From positions 119,028 through 183,027 of the forward strand of contig JAAYDW010000037.1 in assembly GCA_012729055.1 (NCBI GenBank): a stretch of 64,000 nucleotides of DNA, read 5' to 3'. Below the pieces are notes generated by a model. It saw only the letters and a list, made by a program, of their open reading frames with translations, was not told the origin of the DNA and searched no databases. This document shows positions 7,964-17,372 of this stretch, one piece after another (positions within the stretch are counted from its first letter, which is position 1; each line of letters starts with the position of its first letter). This stretch comes from Deltaproteobacteria bacterium. Its GTDB lineage: Bacteria; Desulfobacterota; Syntrophia; Syntrophales; Smithellaceae. The translations under genes and the position numbers were made by a program.

Positions 7964-9390
7964 CCGGCAAGCATCTTCTTCAATAAATCGTTGACCAGCT
8001 GCGGATTGGCCTTGCCCTGGGTCGCCTTCATCACCTGGCCGACAAAGAAGCCGAAAAGCTTTTCCTTGCCGCCGCGGTAATCGGCAAGCTGTTTGGGATT
8101 AGCCGCCATAATGGCCGCAATGGTGCCGGCCAGTTCGTTTTCATCGGTAATCTGCACCAGGCCTTTTTCGGCAATGATCTCCTGCGGCGCCTTGCCGGTC
8201 GCGTACATGTCGGCAATCACGTCCTTGGCCATTTTGCCGCTGATCGTCCCTTCCTCAATGAGTTTGATCATGTCCGCAAGCGACCGGGCCGTAATGGCGC
8301 ATTCGCGGATCGCGCGCTTGTCCTCGTTGAGAAATTTCATGATGTCGCCCATGACCCAGTTGCTGGCGATCTTGGGCTTGCCGCAGAGCTTCACCACTTC
8401 TTCGTAGTATTCCGCGAGCGCTTTTTCCGCGGTGAGCACGCCCGCGTCGTAGGCGGGAATGGCATAGTCTTTCACGAATCGTTCGCGCCTGGCCTGCGGC
8501 AGCTCCGGCATCTGCGAGCGGATTTCGGCCACCCAGGCGTCGTCCACCACGACCGGCACCAGGTCGGGATCGGGGAAATAGCGGTAGTCGTGCGCTTCTT
8601 CCTTGCTGCGCATGGGATTGGTGACGCCCTGCGCGTCGTCCCACAGGCGCGTTTCCTGGACGATCTGCTCGCCGTTTTCCACCCGGTACTGCTGGCGCTT
8701 GACTTCGTACTCCAGCGCGCGCTGGACGTTGCGGAAGGAGTTCATGTTTTTAAGCTCCGTCCGCGTGCCGAATTCCTTCTGCCCGCGGGGACGGATGGAC
8801 ACGTTGGCGTCGCAGCGGAAAGAGCCCTCTTCCATGTTGCCGTCGCAGATTTCGAGATATACCAGGATTTCATGCAGGCGCCGGAGATATTCCGCCGCCT
8901 CTTCCGGCGAACGGATATCCGGTTCGCCGACAATTTCGATGAGCGGCACGCCGGTGCGGTTCAAATCCACGTAGCTTACCGGATTATTGTCGTCATGGAT
9001 CAGCTTGCCCGCGTCTTCCTCCATGTGAATCCGGGTGATGCCGATCTTCCGGGACCCCTCGCCCGTCTCGATCATGATGTACCCGTGCTCCGCCAGCGGA
9101 TAGGCGTACTGCGAAATCTGGTAGCCCTTGGGCAGGTCGGGATAAAAGTAATTTTTCCGTGCAAAGACGTTTTGCGCATTGATGGCGCAGTTCGTCGCGA
9201 GCGCCATCTTCATGGCGTATTCCACGACTTTCTTGTTGAGCACGGGCAGGACGCCCGGCATTCCCAGACAAACGGGGCAGGCGTGGCTGTTGGGGGCCGC
9301 GCCGAATTTGGTGGAACAGGTACAGAAAATTTTTGTTTCCGTGAGCAATTGGGCGTGGACTTCCAGCCCGATGATGGTTTCAAAATCCAT
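7960..9390 (-). CDS. gatB: aspartyl/glutamyl-tRNA amidotransferase subunit B
   Basis: The product is 476 residues, the usual GatB length, starting [15 protein letters not shown]. It has the cradle-domain metal site (CTCSTKFG...CPVCLGMPG) and the family stretch [14 protein letters not shown]. The C-terminal YqeY-like tail domain is complete. GatB transfers the amido group to mischarged Glu-tRNA(Gln) or Asp-tRNA(Asn). Its ATG overlaps the gatA stop in TAATG, and its stop overlaps mtnA, showing tight coupling. Confidence 0.98.
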   Translation of the reverse strand: MDFETIIGLEVHAQLLTETKIFCTCSTKFGAAPNSHACPVCLGMPGVLPVLNKKVVEYAMKMALATNCAINAQNVFARKNYFYPDLPKGYQISQYAYPLAEHGYIMIETGEGSRKIGITRIHMEEDAGKLIHDDNNPVSYVDLNRTGVPLIEIVGEPDIRSPEEAAEYLRRLHEILVYLEICDGNMEEGSFRCDANVSIRPRGQKEFGTRTELKNMNSFRNVQRALEYEVKRQQYRVENGEQIVQETRLWDDAQGVTNPMRSKEEAHDYRYFPDPDLVPVVVDDAWVAEIRSQMPELPQARRERFVKDYAIPAYDAGVLTAEKALAEYYEEVVKLCGKPKIASNWVMGDIMKFLNEDKRAIRECAITARSLADMIKLIEEGTISGKMAKDVIADMYATGKAPQEIIAEKGLVQITDENELAGTIAAIMAANPKQLADYRGGKEKLFGFFVGQVMKATQGKANPQLVNDLLKKMLAG

Positions 9391-10847
9391 TATAAAGCAG
9401 GCCTCCTTTTTTCAACGGCGGCGCTTTTTTCATACGCCGAGGCGATTTGCAGCAGCTTTCCCTCCTCGAAATGACCGGTCAGAAACTGGACGCCGATCGG
9501 CAGGCCCGACGCGCTGAAGCCGCACGGCACGGAAATGCCGGGAATGCCGGCCAGATTGGCGGAGATGGTAAACACGTCGGACAGGTACATCTGCAGCGGA
9601 TCGTCCGTTTTTTCTCCCAGCTTAAACGCGGGCGTCGGCGACGTGGGCGTCAGAATCGCGTCGCATTGGGCGAAGGCCTCGTCGAAGTCCCGGCGGATCA
9701 GCGCCCGCACCTGCGACGCCTTGCCGTAATACGCGTCGTAGTAGCCGGCGGACAGGGCGTAGGTGCCGATCATGATCCGGCGTTTGACTTCCGGGCCGAA
9801 TCCCTGCCGGCGGGTTTTCGAGTACATTTCCGCCAGATCGCGGGCGTCGGCCGCCCGGAAGCCGTACCGGACGCCGTCGTAGCGCGCCAGGTTGGAGGAC
9901 GCCTCCGCGGGCGCGATGATGTAATACACGGCAACGCAGTATTTGGTATGCGGCAGAGAAATCTCCACGATCGAAGCGCCGCACTGCCGGACCGTTTCTA
10001 TTGCCCTGGCGATGGCGGCGGAAACTTCCGGATCGATGCCTTCAATGAAATATTCTCGGGGAATGCCGATCTTCCAGCCTTGAATATCGCGTCCGAGAAA
10101 CTGCCGATAGTCGGGGACTTCCGCCCGGACGGACGTGGATTCCCGCGGATCGTAGCCGGCCAGGACATTCATCATGATCGCGCAGTCTTCGACGTCCTTG
10201 GTGAAGGGTCCGATCTGATCGAGCGAGGAGGCAAAGGCGACAAGGCCGAAACGCGACACGCGACCGTAAGTGGGCTTGAGGCCGACCACGCCGCAGAGCG
10301 CCGCCGGCTGGCGGATCGAGCCGCCCGTGTCGGAGCCGATGGAGGCGATGCACTCGTCGGCGGCCACCGCCGCGGCCGAGCCGCCGCTGGACCCGCCCGG
10401 AATTCTTTCCAGGTCCCAGGGATTGCGGGTGGGGCCGAAGAAGGAGGTTTCCGTGGAGGACCCCATGGCAAATTCGTCCATGTTGGCCTTGCCCACGAAC
10501 ACGGCGCCGGCTTGAACCAGCTTTTCCACGACCGTCGCGTTGTAGGGCGGAACGAAGTTCTGCAGAATCCGCGATCCACACGTCGTCGGAATGCCGCGGG
10601 TGCAGACGATGTCTTTCAGGGCGATCGGAATGCCGGTAAGCGCCCGGATGTCGCCTTGCCGAATCTGCTCGTCGGCCCGGACGGCCTGTTCCATCGCTTC
10701 TTCCCGCATCAGGCGGATAAAGGAATGCACCTTGTCTTCCACCTTATCGATTTGCGAAAAAACGGACCGGGTCAGCTCCGCGGACGACACCGCGCCGCTT
10801 TTCATCTTTTCCTGCAACTCGTGAATGGTTAACGCATGTAGCTCCAT
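9390..10847 (-). CDS. gatA: aspartyl/glutamyl-tRNA amidotransferase subunit A (amidase)
   Basis: This 485-residue amidase-signature protein has the Ser-cisSer-Lys triad: K78 in ALKD, S153 in [10 protein letters not shown] and S177 in [11 protein letters not shown]. It releases ammonia from glutamine and passes it to GatB. It lies between gatC (63-nt gap) and gatB (1-nt overlap). Presence of GatCAB suggests indirect synthesis of Gln-tRNA and/or Asn-tRNA. Confidence 0.98.
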   Translation of the reverse strand: MELHALTIHELQEKMKSGAVSSAELTRSVFSQIDKVEDKVHSFIRLMREEAMEQAVRADEQIRQGDIRALTGIPIALKDIVCTRGIPTTCGSRILQNFVPPYNATVVEKLVQAGAVFVGKANMDEFAMGSSTETSFFGPTRNPWDLERIPGGSSGGSAAAVAADECIASIGSDTGGSIRQPAALCGVVGLKPTYGRVSRFGLVAFASSLDQIGPFTKDVEDCAIMMNVLAGYDPRESTSVRAEVPDYRQFLGRDIQGWKIGIPREYFIEGIDPEVSAAIARAIETVRQCGASIVEISLPHTKYCVAVYYIIAPAEASSNLARYDGVRYGFRAADARDLAEMYSKTRRQGFGPEVKRRIMIGTYALSAGYYDAYYGKASQVRALIRRDFDEAFAQCDAILTPTSPTPAFKLGEKTDDPLQMYLSDVFTISANLAGIPGISVPCGFSASGLPIGVQFLTGHFEEGKLLQIASAYEKSAAVEKRRPAL

Positions 10848-10910
10848 AAAATCCTCTGTTGTCGAACAAAACCGTCGCGGCGCCTTGCGGCCGGCACGTT
10901 TTTGTTTGAA

Positions 10911-11204
10911 TTATTCAATGACTTTGGGAACACGGAAAAAATCTCCGCGCGCGTCGGGCGCGTTGGCCAGGGCGTTCGCCGTGCCGAGGGATTCGGCGGC
11001 GCGGTCTTCGCGAAACGCGTTGGTGACGGCGATCGCGTGGCTCATCGGCGCGACGCCTTTTGTGTCGAGTTCATTGAGTTGATCGATGTAGTGCAGAATA
11101 TCGTTGAGCTGGGCGGTAAATTTTTCCTTTTCCTGCTGCGTCACTTCCAGCCGGGCCAGCCGGGCGACATATTCCACATCCGCTGTGCTGAGTTTCAAAA
11201 CCAA
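10911..11204 (-). CDS. gatC: aspartyl/glutamyl-tRNA amidotransferase subunit C
   Basis: The 97-residue product begins MVLKLSTADVEYVARLARLEVTQQEKEKF, the typical GatC helix, with a C-terminal loop containing RGDFFRVPKVIE. GatC wraps the A and B subunits and helps them fold. It follows the histone-deacetylase-like gene by 8 nt, and an AGGAGG site lies within that gap. Confidence 0.96.
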   Translation of the reverse strand: MVLKLSTADVEYVARLARLEVTQQEKEKFTAQLNDILHYIDQLNELDTKGVAPMSHAIAVTNAFREDRAAESLGTANALANAPDARGDFFRVPKVIE

Positions 11205-11212
11205 AACCTCCT

Positions 11213-12268
11213 CTACAAAACATTCCAGAACGGGCGCATGACGTCGGTCACGGATTTAATCACCGGCTTGTTGTATTCATCCGCATGTTGTTCCAGCTCA
11301 TCGAGTTTCCGATCCGTCCAGTGCGTTTCGTCGAACATCTCCTGAACAACCGCCTTGACCGATCGGGTCAGGCCCGTCACATGGTACCCGCCTTCCAGCA
11401 CGGCAACCAGCCGTCCCGCCGAGCAGGCATCGGCAATATTTAGCAATATGCGTGCCAGGGCGGCAAATCCTTCCGGCGTCACGCGCATACCGCCCAGGGG
11501 ATCCTGGTAATACGTATCAAAACCCGCTGAAACGAGAACCAGCTCCGGTTGGTACGCGAGCGCAATCGGCGTCAGAATTTTGCGCAGCGCCGATACGAAC
11601 GTTCCGTTCACTGCGCCCTGGCGCAAGGGAACATTCACGGTGTAGCCCCGGCCGTCTCCCTCGCCCGTTTCGCGCATGCCCCCCGTTCCCGGATAATGGG
11701 GATACTGGTGGGTGGAAAAATACAGCACACGCCGGTCGGAGTAAAAAATATTCTGGGTGCCGTTGCCGTGATGCAAATCCCAGTCGACGATGAGAACTTT
11801 CTGCAAACCATGTTTCCGGATCGCGTGCATCGCGCCGATCGCCACATTGTTGAAGATGCAGAATCCGGCTGAGGTGCCGGCGCTCGCGTGATGACCGGGC
11901 GGACGCACAAAGGCAAAGGCGTTATCCACCTCGCCGGTCATAACGGCGTCGACGGCGTTCAGCACGCCGCCCACAGCCAGTTTGGCGATCCCGTAAGTTT
12001 CCGGGCTCGCCACGGTGTCGGGATCGAGAATCACATGGCTTTTACCGGCCGTGCTGGCGATGTGTTCGATATAGGGCTGGGTGTGGATATACGCGAGTTC
12101 ATCGTGGCTGGCTTCGCGGGCATCAATATCCGTGTACTTCCAGGAGATATCGGGATTGTCGAGCATTTCATAAACAGACACCAGACGTTCGGGGCTTTCC
12201 GGATGAGCCGCTCCGGCGGTGTGCTGCAAGTAGCGGCCATCTTTGACAATTCCTGTTTTTCGAGACAT
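11213..12268 (-). CDS. histone deacetylase-family (acetoin utilisation/acetylpolyamine amidohydrolase-like) protein
   Basis: This 351-residue arginase-fold deacetylase has the family zinc and catalytic motifs: RPPGHHA with the His pair, DWDLHHGNGT with two ligands, SAGFDTYYQDPLGG with the Asp ligand, and EGGYHVTGL with the Tyr. Bacterial members deacetylate acetylated lysines, polyamines or other amides; the substrate here is unknown. It is the first gene of the gatCAB-mtnA operon, which is an unusual position. AAGAAGG precedes the ATG. Confidence 0.93.
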   Translation of the reverse strand: MSRKTGIVKDGRYLQHTAGAAHPESPERLVSVYEMLDNPDISWKYTDIDAREASHDELAYIHTQPYIEHIASTAGKSHVILDPDTVASPETYGIAKLAVGGVLNAVDAVMTGEVDNAFAFVRPPGHHASAGTSAGFCIFNNVAIGAMHAIRKHGLQKVLIVDWDLHHGNGTQNIFYSDRRVLYFSTHQYPHYPGTGGMRETGEGDGRGYTVNVPLRQGAVNGTFVSALRKILTPIALAYQPELVLVSAGFDTYYQDPLGGMRVTPEGFAALARILLNIADACSAGRLVAVLEGGYHVTGLTRSVKAVVQEMFDETHWTDRKLDELEQHADEYNKPVIKSVTDVMRPFWNVL

Positions 12269-12358
12269 GAGCGCCTTCTTTCCCGACTAAGCGTTGGACT
12301 GGCCGTCGTGTATCATAAATGATTTTAAAGCGCAAATGCAGCCTTGCCGGGGCGGGAA

Positions 12359-13255
12359 TCAGACGACGTACTGGGCGCAGGCGGCGGAGAGGCCGGAACC
12401 GGCGGCGATAAACAAAATGCGGTCATTTGATTTCATCCGGCCGCCGCCGGCAAGATGATGATAGCCCAACCCCAGAGAGGAGGTATGAACATCGCCGTAT
12501 TCGTCGAAGAGGTCGATGATTTGCGATACCCCGTTAACGCCGGCGGCGCGGGCGACAACGCTGCCGAACCCTTTCGCCTGCTGCGAAGCCACGACATAAT
12601 CGATCGCTGCGGGATCGATCCGGCCGGCCGCAACAACGTCGTCCATCAGAGACGAGGCAAACACCATCAGATCCCGGATATAGCAATCTTCGACAGAGAA
12701 GGTCATACATCCCCGGCTTTTCAAGCCGTTGGCAAGGAGATCGACGCTGGCGGAAAAACCGAAGCCGGCGGCGGCGGATGTTTTAAAATGAAAATCGGAA
12801 AAACCGCGGCGGTCATCGTCGGTCCGCGCCAGCAGTACGGCGCAGGCAACGCTTTTGAAAGGAAACTCCGGGTGATCGGTTTTGGAGGGATGAATGTCTC
12901 CGGAAACGACAAGCGCATACTGCGCCTGACCGCTTCGGAAAAACGAATCGGCGATGCCGGCCGCCGTGAGAAAGCCGCATTCCCCGTCGTTGATGTCAAA
13001 AGACAGCGTTGAACGATGCAGGTGGTGATGACGGACCGGATCGAGATTCATTCCCAACTGCTGCTGAATCAGGGGCGCCATGGCCGGTTCGATGATGTTG
13101 TCATCCCGGAAGACGCCGATGTTGATCAGCAAATCGACATCGCCTGGGGCAACCCCGGCGCCGGCCAGGCATTGTTGCGCAGCTGCGACGGACATGCCGA
13201 TGGAACTTTGGGGGCCGTTCGGCAAGGCACAGGACGCCTTAATGATCGTAGCCAT
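12359..13255 (-). CDS. KASIII-like thiolase-fold protein lacking the catalytic triad
   Basis: I start this at the ATG at 13255 (MATIIKASC), which overlaps the upstream KASIII gene by 17 nt, giving 298 residues. The fold follows 3-oxoacyl-ACP synthase III, but the nucleophile region reads FDINDGECGF where FabH has FDVAAACAGF, so the Cys position is Glu and a Cys is displaced by one. The PHQ His motif reads ASQQAKGF, and the Asn region reads YGDVHTSS. It is probably a non-catalytic or altered partner of the neighbouring KASIII, as PqsB is of PqsC. The product is unknown. Confidence 0.75.
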   Translation of the reverse strand: MATIIKASCALPNGPQSSIGMSVAAAQQCLAGAGVAPGDVDLLINIGVFRDDNIIEPAMAPLIQQQLGMNLDPVRHHHLHRSTLSFDINDGECGFLTAAGIADSFFRSGQAQYALVVSGDIHPSKTDHPEFPFKSVACAVLLARTDDDRRGFSDFHFKTSAAAGFGFSASVDLLANGLKSRGCMTFSVEDCYIRDLMVFASSLMDDVVAAGRIDPAAIDYVVASQQAKGFGSVVARAAGVNGVSQIIDLFDEYGDVHTSSLGLGYHHLAGGGRMKSNDRILFIAAGSGLSAACAQYVV

Positions 13256-14285
13256 AGCAGGCCTCCAGACTTCCGATCCTGGCCGATACAAGGCCGATAG
13301 CAATGCCGGAAGCCAGCGACAGGAAAAAAATCCTGGAATTTTTTTTCAACCTCTTCCGCGCCAGGTGATCGTGCAAAACCACAAAATGAGACGTCGAAGC
13401 GGTGTTTCCGAATTTGTCGATGCCGATCAGGACCTCTGGCAGCACTTCCAAATGCCGGATGCACAGATCCAGCGCCGTCTGAATAGCGCGGGTCGATGTC
13501 TGGTGCGGAATGACATAGTCGTAATCCCGTCCGGTAAAGCGGTGCTTCTCCATCATAAATTTGATGATGCGCGGCAGGCGCAAAATGACTTCCTGGTGAA
13601 TCTCCACGGCTTTGGCGTACATCGCCATGCCGGGATTTTCGATGCTCGGCATGGCCAGACACAGATCGGCGAAATCGGCCAGCGTCAGGAAATCGACGAA
13701 ATCGATCCCCTCATCGTGGTCCGCGGCGCGGTCCATGATCAGGGCCACGCCCGAATCGCCGACGGTCAGCGACGCGAACTGAGGATCCACCGGGTCCTTG
13801 ATTTCCTTCACCGCCGTATCGGAAATCGGCGTAATGCATTCACCGCTCACAATCATGCCGGTGCGAACGGCGCCGGTTTTAATCATGTTGTTAAGAATAT
13901 GCACGGCCGTGAGCATGCCCGCGCAGGCATTCGTCATGCTGAAACTCATCGCGTCGGGCCGCAGTTTGAGACTTTTTTTCAGAAACTTGCTCATGTCCGG
14001 CTTCATCCACAGATGGAGCCCGCCTTTGAAATGGCTGATGGACGAACAGATGATTACATCCAGGTCTTCCGGCCGGTAGCGGGATTTTTGCAGGCAATCC
14101 ATCGCGGCAGCCATGGCCATTGTATAGGAATCCTGCTCGGCGGAACGCCACCGCCTGTCTTTGACGCCGGTGAGAAACTCCAGATCGAAGAGCGGCTTGG
14201 CCGGCATGCGGTCGATCAGTTCCTGCGTGGAAACGACGCGTTCGGGAAGATAAACACCCAAACTTTCAAACTGCGCTCTGATCAT
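13239..14285 (-). CDS. 3-oxoacyl-ACP synthase III-family protein, catalytic subunit
   Basis: The start chosen is the ATG at 14285 (MIRAQFESLGVYLPERVVS), since KASIII proteins begin just before this GxYLP element; the ORF-track start adds 51 unlikely residues. The product of 348 residues keeps the full KASIII triad: C121 in TNACAGM, H261 in IPHQTSTRA and N294 in GNTAST. It should condense an acyl-CoA starter with a malonyl or other extender. No acyl carrier protein or reductase lies nearby, so a role in a specialised acyl product, not bulk fatty acid synthesis, is more likely. It is divergent from the selenoprotein gene. Confidence 0.85.
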   Translation of the reverse strand: MIRAQFESLGVYLPERVVSTQELIDRMPAKPLFDLEFLTGVKDRRWRSAEQDSYTMAMAAAMDCLQKSRYRPEDLDVIICSSISHFKGGLHLWMKPDMSKFLKKSLKLRPDAMSFSMTNACAGMLTAVHILNNMIKTGAVRTGMIVSGECITPISDTAVKEIKDPVDPQFASLTVGDSGVALIMDRAADHDEGIDFVDFLTLADFADLCLAMPSIENPGMAMYAKAVEIHQEVILRLPRIIKFMMEKHRFTGRDYDYVIPHQTSTRAIQTALDLCIRHLEVLPEVLIGIDKFGNTASTSHFVVLHDHLARKRLKKNSRIFFLSLASGIAIGLVSARIGSLEACYGYDH

Positions 14286-14428
14286 GCGCCGCCCTGGAGC
14301 TGTCTCAACATCACCGGTCCTTTGAGAAAATTTTTTTGGACGGAAGTATCGGAGTTTCGCCGAAGTGTCAAGACAATCTTGTCTGAAACGGCGCTGTCCC
14401 CGCAAACCTTGCCTTGCCGATTTAGTGT

Positions 14429-14457
14429 TTGCGCGCACGCGTTTATTTCTTTACAAT
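14429..14457 (+). promoter_or_regulatory. predicted sigma-70-type promoter for the selenoprotein gene
   Basis: TTGCGC (14429-14434) and TACAAT (14452-14457) are separated by 17 bases. The start of transcription would fall just upstream of the AAGGAGG ribosome site at 14470-14476. Confidence 0.55.
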
Positions 14458-14481
14458 ACGCTAAAACATAAGGAGGCCAAC

Positions 14482-14829
14482 ATGAAGGTTCATTTTTACT
14501 GCTGGAGCGGCTGAAGCACCTGCCGCAAAGCGAGAGAGTTTCTCTTGCAGAAAAAGTTGGATCTGAGCGAACGGGATTTTTTCAAAAATCCCTTCAGCCG
14601 GGAAGAAATCGAAAAACTGCTGGCGGGCCGGCCGGCTTCCGACATGTTCAATGTCCGCAGTCCCAGTTTCAAAAAGCTCGGCCTGGAGCGGGAAAAACTG
14701 GGCGATGCGGAAATGGTGGACCTGATGCTGCAGGAGCCGCGCCTTATCCGCCGTCCCGTCGTACAAATCGGCCGCAAGGTCCACTTCGGAGCGGACGCCA
14801 AAACCCTGGCGGAAATTCTGGCCGACTGA
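14482..14829 (+). CDS. ArsC/Spx-like thioredoxin-fold selenoprotein (in-frame UGA = Sec11)
   Basis: The ORF track shows only 14545-14829, but the true start is the ATG at 14482, 5 bases after a perfect AAGGAGG. The frame reads MKVHFYCWSG, then TGA (14512-14514), then STCRKAREFLLQ and on to the stop at 14827-14829, giving 115 residues. The UGA falls where ArsC/Spx-family proteins have the first redox Cys, creating a U11-S-T-C14 motif. The C-terminal part EPRLIRRPVV matches the family's LxRPxV element. A hairpin just after the UGA and tRNA-Sec in the same window support selenocysteine insertion. It is probably a thiol/selenol oxidoreductase; arsenate reduction is possible but unproven. A nonsense mutation is unlikely given the intact context. 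Confidence 0.93.
14525..14548 (+). promoter_or_regulatory. putative bacterial SECIS hairpin
   Basis: Ten bases after the UGA, GCAA (14525-14528) pairs with TTGC (14545-14548), and GAGA (14532-14535) pairs with TCTC (14541-14544). A 3-base bulge lies on the 5' side and the apical loop is GAGTT. The G in the loop and a loop distance of about 21 bases from the UGA fit SelB-dependent bacterial SECIS elements. It was folded by eye only. Confidence 0.65.
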
Positions 14830-14865
14830 CAGGGCAGCCTCCCGACTCGCCTGCGCGCCTTGGCC

Positions 14866-15891
14866 TTACTGCCAGGAAAAGACCAGCCGCGTAAAGTAGG
14901 TCGTGTCCAGATAATCTTTATTTTCGGCCGGCCGGCTGTTGTAATCGTTCATGACGCCGAGGCGGAGTTTCCAGATTTCCGAAGCGACAATCGGAATTTC
15001 AAATGCGCTTTCGTGGCAAATACGGTAGTCGCGGTAATCCTCCAGGCTGGGAGTGTAGGTGACGTCGTTGGTCAGACGCCAGGCGTTGTCAAAGCGGTAC
15101 AGATGCGAAATGCCCAGATCGAGCCCCGCCGTGCCTTTCGAAGATTCACCTTTCAGCGACTCGTGGCGAAACATCAAACCGGTTCTGCCCCGCAGCGTGT
15201 GATTCGCTTTTTTCAGAAAGAAGTAGCCGTAGCCGGCGGCGGCTGTGACCCGCAAGTCGAGAGCGGCGATCTGATCGTTTTCCGCTTCCGCACGCGCATA
15301 CCAGGAGTGTTTTTCCCGGAAATAAGATTCGAAATCGATGCCGCCGACCGCCTGATTATCGCTTTCAATGCCGTCATCTTTCGCATACGCATAGCGCAGG
15401 TAGAGGAGCAGTCGATCGCGGGGCCCCTGCAGCCTGGCCTGCGCCCTTGAGCCGACGCTGATCCGCTCGGCATTGCCCGTCTTGCCGGCCACATCGACGC
15501 CGACCTCAAAGCTCCAGTGCCGGGCGCGCGGATCGGGAGCGCCTTCGGGCCAGACGTGTTCGGGCGCGTCGGCGCTGACAAGGACTTGTCCCTCCGCCGC
15601 ATCGATGCGCGTTTGTTTTTTTGTGTAGGTCAGTTTTCCCCGGACGGGTTCATGGCCGGGAAAAGCCACATATACAGGCTTGTCCGTCGTGTAGGAGAGC
15701 ACGCGCGCCGCATCAACGCTCACGACGCCGGCAAAGTCCGTCTGGACAAGGATCGTCTTCTGATCAATCCGGGAAATGGTTCCGATAAGGGTTGATCCGT
15801 TTTCCAGCGAGATGACGTCCGCGTGGACGGACTGAAGCGGGAAAAATGTCCAAAGACAAAACAAGATCAGCGGAATGATTATTTTTTTCAT
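14866..15891 (-). CDS. DUF481-like outer-membrane beta-barrel protein (YdiY-type)
   Basis: The ATG at 15891 has AAGGAGG 6 bases upstream, so the ORF-track start is two codons too early. A signal peptide (MKKIIIPLILFCLWTFFPLQSVHA) precedes a small ~60-residue domain, then a region of alternating amphipathic strands ending TYFTRLVFSWQ, as in DUF481 outer-membrane proteins. The mature protein is probably a monomeric barrel of unknown function. It converges on the selenoprotein gene, and its stop is 36 bases from that stop. Confidence 0.75.
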   Translation of the reverse strand: MKKIIIPLILFCLWTFFPLQSVHADVISLENGSTLIGTISRIDQKTILVQTDFAGVVSVDAARVLSYTTDKPVYVAFPGHEPVRGKLTYTKKQTRIDAAEGQVLVSADAPEHVWPEGAPDPRARHWSFEVGVDVAGKTGNAERISVGSRAQARLQGPRDRLLLYLRYAYAKDDGIESDNQAVGGIDFESYFREKHSWYARAEAENDQIAALDLRVTAAAGYGYFFLKKANHTLRGRTGLMFRHESLKGESSKGTAGLDLGISHLYRFDNAWRLTNDVTYTPSLEDYRDYRICHESAFEIPIVASEIWKLRLGVMNDYNSRPAENKDYLDTTYFTRLVFSWQ

Positions 15892-16400
15892 GAGCAACCT
15901 CCTTGCGAATTACCGTGACAATGGCCGGCTGGACCTTCTTGAGGCCATCTTAGGAAGAGGGGCCTCCGGAGGTCAAGAAAAATTATACTTTGCCGGGCGT
16001 CCGTCAACCGCGCCGGCCGGGCACGGCCGATACCCGGGTCAGCATCTCAAAAAAATCCGCTGCAGATAACCGGTGACATACAAATCGTCTTCCTCCGCGG
16101 CGGGAAAGCCGTAAGGCGGATGGACAGGGTCATCGGTTGCTGCGGAGGCAAAGCCCGCAGCCAGATGCGCAAAGGCAACGCTCGGGCCCGGATCGGTCTT
16201 GACGGCCGGAAAAGACGCGGCTAAAGAGGGCGGATTCCATTTTTTCATGGGATTTGTATACCAGAAGGCGAAAGGAGCCGTCAAAGGCCAAACCGGCGGA
16301 AGAACACGGGCCGTGTAGCGCTTGACAGCCGGGGGCGGCCATGCTTAAATCTAAGCGGAGGCCGGGCGGTAAAAAAATTCCTGGCTCCGGAGGAAAGATT
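15892..16400. other. intergenic stretch with one doubtful small ORF
   Basis: This spacer separates the divergent DUF481 and M48 genes and should hold their promoters, but no convincing -35/-10 pair was seen. A minus-strand frame from an ATG at 16248 to 16039 encodes about 69 residues (MKKWNPPSLAASFPAVKTDP...) with no ribosome site or recognised domain. I do not call it a gene. Confidence 0.4.
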
Positions 16401-17345
16401 ATGAAAAAGGCGATTGTCCTGGCGGTTTTGTTGGTTCTTTTCGTTGTCGTATCCTGCGCTCCCACGAACAGTTCGCGGCAACGCGAGGGTTCCAACGTGG
16501 GTCAGGAAACCCATTTGACCGTTCAGGACGAACAACGCCTTACCGAAGAAGCTCTTCCGAAAATGCGGCAGGATTATCCGCCCGCGAAAAATCCAGAGCT
16601 TCAGCGCTATATTTCCGATCTGGGCGCGAAAATCGTCCGGGCCAACAAGCTCGACGGAAATCCCTACCGGTATAATTTCACGGTTGTGGATGTGCCGGAC
16701 GTCAATGCTTTCGCCATGCCGGCGGGGACCATCTTCGTCACCGCGCCGCTCATCGCCGCCGCGTCGAGTGAAGCGGAGCTGGCCGGCGTCGTCTCCCACG
16801 AAATCGGCCACGTCGTCGCGCGCCATTCGGCGGAGAGGATGTACGCCATGGAAAAAGCCCAGAACAAAACCTGGCTTTACGCGGCGGGCGGAGCCGTCGT
16901 CGGCGCGGCGGTCGGCTACGGCGCGGGGAGGCTGCTCTGCAGGGAAGGCGATACGGCGTGCCATGCCCAGGCCGCAGTCATCGGCGGCGTGCTTGGCGCG
17001 GGAGGAGGATTACTGGCGTCGAAGTACACCTTCCTTGTCAATTCCCGCGAGGATGAAATGGAGGCGGATCGCATCGGATTTAAATATTCGGTGGCCGCCG
17101 GCTACGACAAGGACGAAGTGGGAAAATTCTATGAAAGACTGCTGCAGATGGAAAAAAGCGGCGGCGGGGGCGACAGCAGCGTGATGAAAAGCCTCTCCGA
17201 CGCTCTCTCCACACACCCGCCGAGCGAAGAAAGGGTGCAGCAGATGAAGGAGATGGCCGCGAAAAGCCCCGCTAAAAAAGGCATCACCAATACGGCGGCG
17301 TTTAGCCGGGCAAAACAGCTTGCGGCGGGACTGAGAAAAAAATAG
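16401..17345 (+). CDS. M48-family zinc metalloprotease, lipoprotein (BepA/LoiP-like)
   Basis: The ATG at 16401 follows GGAGGAAAGATT; the ORF-track start adds 20 residues. The signal MKKAIVLAVLLVLFVVVSC ends in a lipobox, so the protein should be lipid-anchored on the periplasmic side. The catalytic HEIGH motif and a downstream EDEMEADRIGF supply the zinc ligands. A hydrophobic glycine/alanine-rich insert sits between them (YAAGGAVVGAAVGYGAG...), unlike BepA itself. Such proteases act in outer-membrane protein quality control. A hairpin follows the stop. Confidence 0.9.
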   Translation: MKKAIVLAVLLVLFVVVSCAPTNSSRQREGSNVGQETHLTVQDEQRLTEEALPKMRQDYPPAKNPELQRYISDLGAKIVRANKLDGNPYRYNFTVVDVPDVNAFAMPAGTIFVTAPLIAAASSEAELAGVVSHEIGHVVARHSAERMYAMEKAQNKTWLYAAGGAVVGAAVGYGAGRLLCREGDTACHAQAAVIGGVLGAGGGLLASKYTFLVNSREDEMEADRIGFKYSVAAGYDKDEVGKFYERLLQMEKSGGGGDSSVMKSLSDALSTHPPSEERVQQMKEMAAKSPAKKGITNTAAFSRAKQLAAGLRKK

Positions 17346-17372
17346 TTTAGCCGCGCAAACCAAAATGGACGG

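Noticed and set aside
9447-10832. 461-aa plus-strand ORF
   Set aside because: Shadow of gatA on the other strand.
13080-14471. 463-aa plus-strand ORF
   Set aside because: It is antisense to the KASIII pair, whose catalytic motifs are unambiguous.
14545-14829. ORF-track start for the ArsC-like protein
   Set aside because: It lacks a ribosome site and the active-site region; the upstream frame through UGA is complete.
16039-16284. Possible small gene, or second selenoprotein ending RC-TGA-PGYRPC
   Set aside because: No ribosome site, no domain, and no hairpin visible after the TGA; reading through gives only a short tail.
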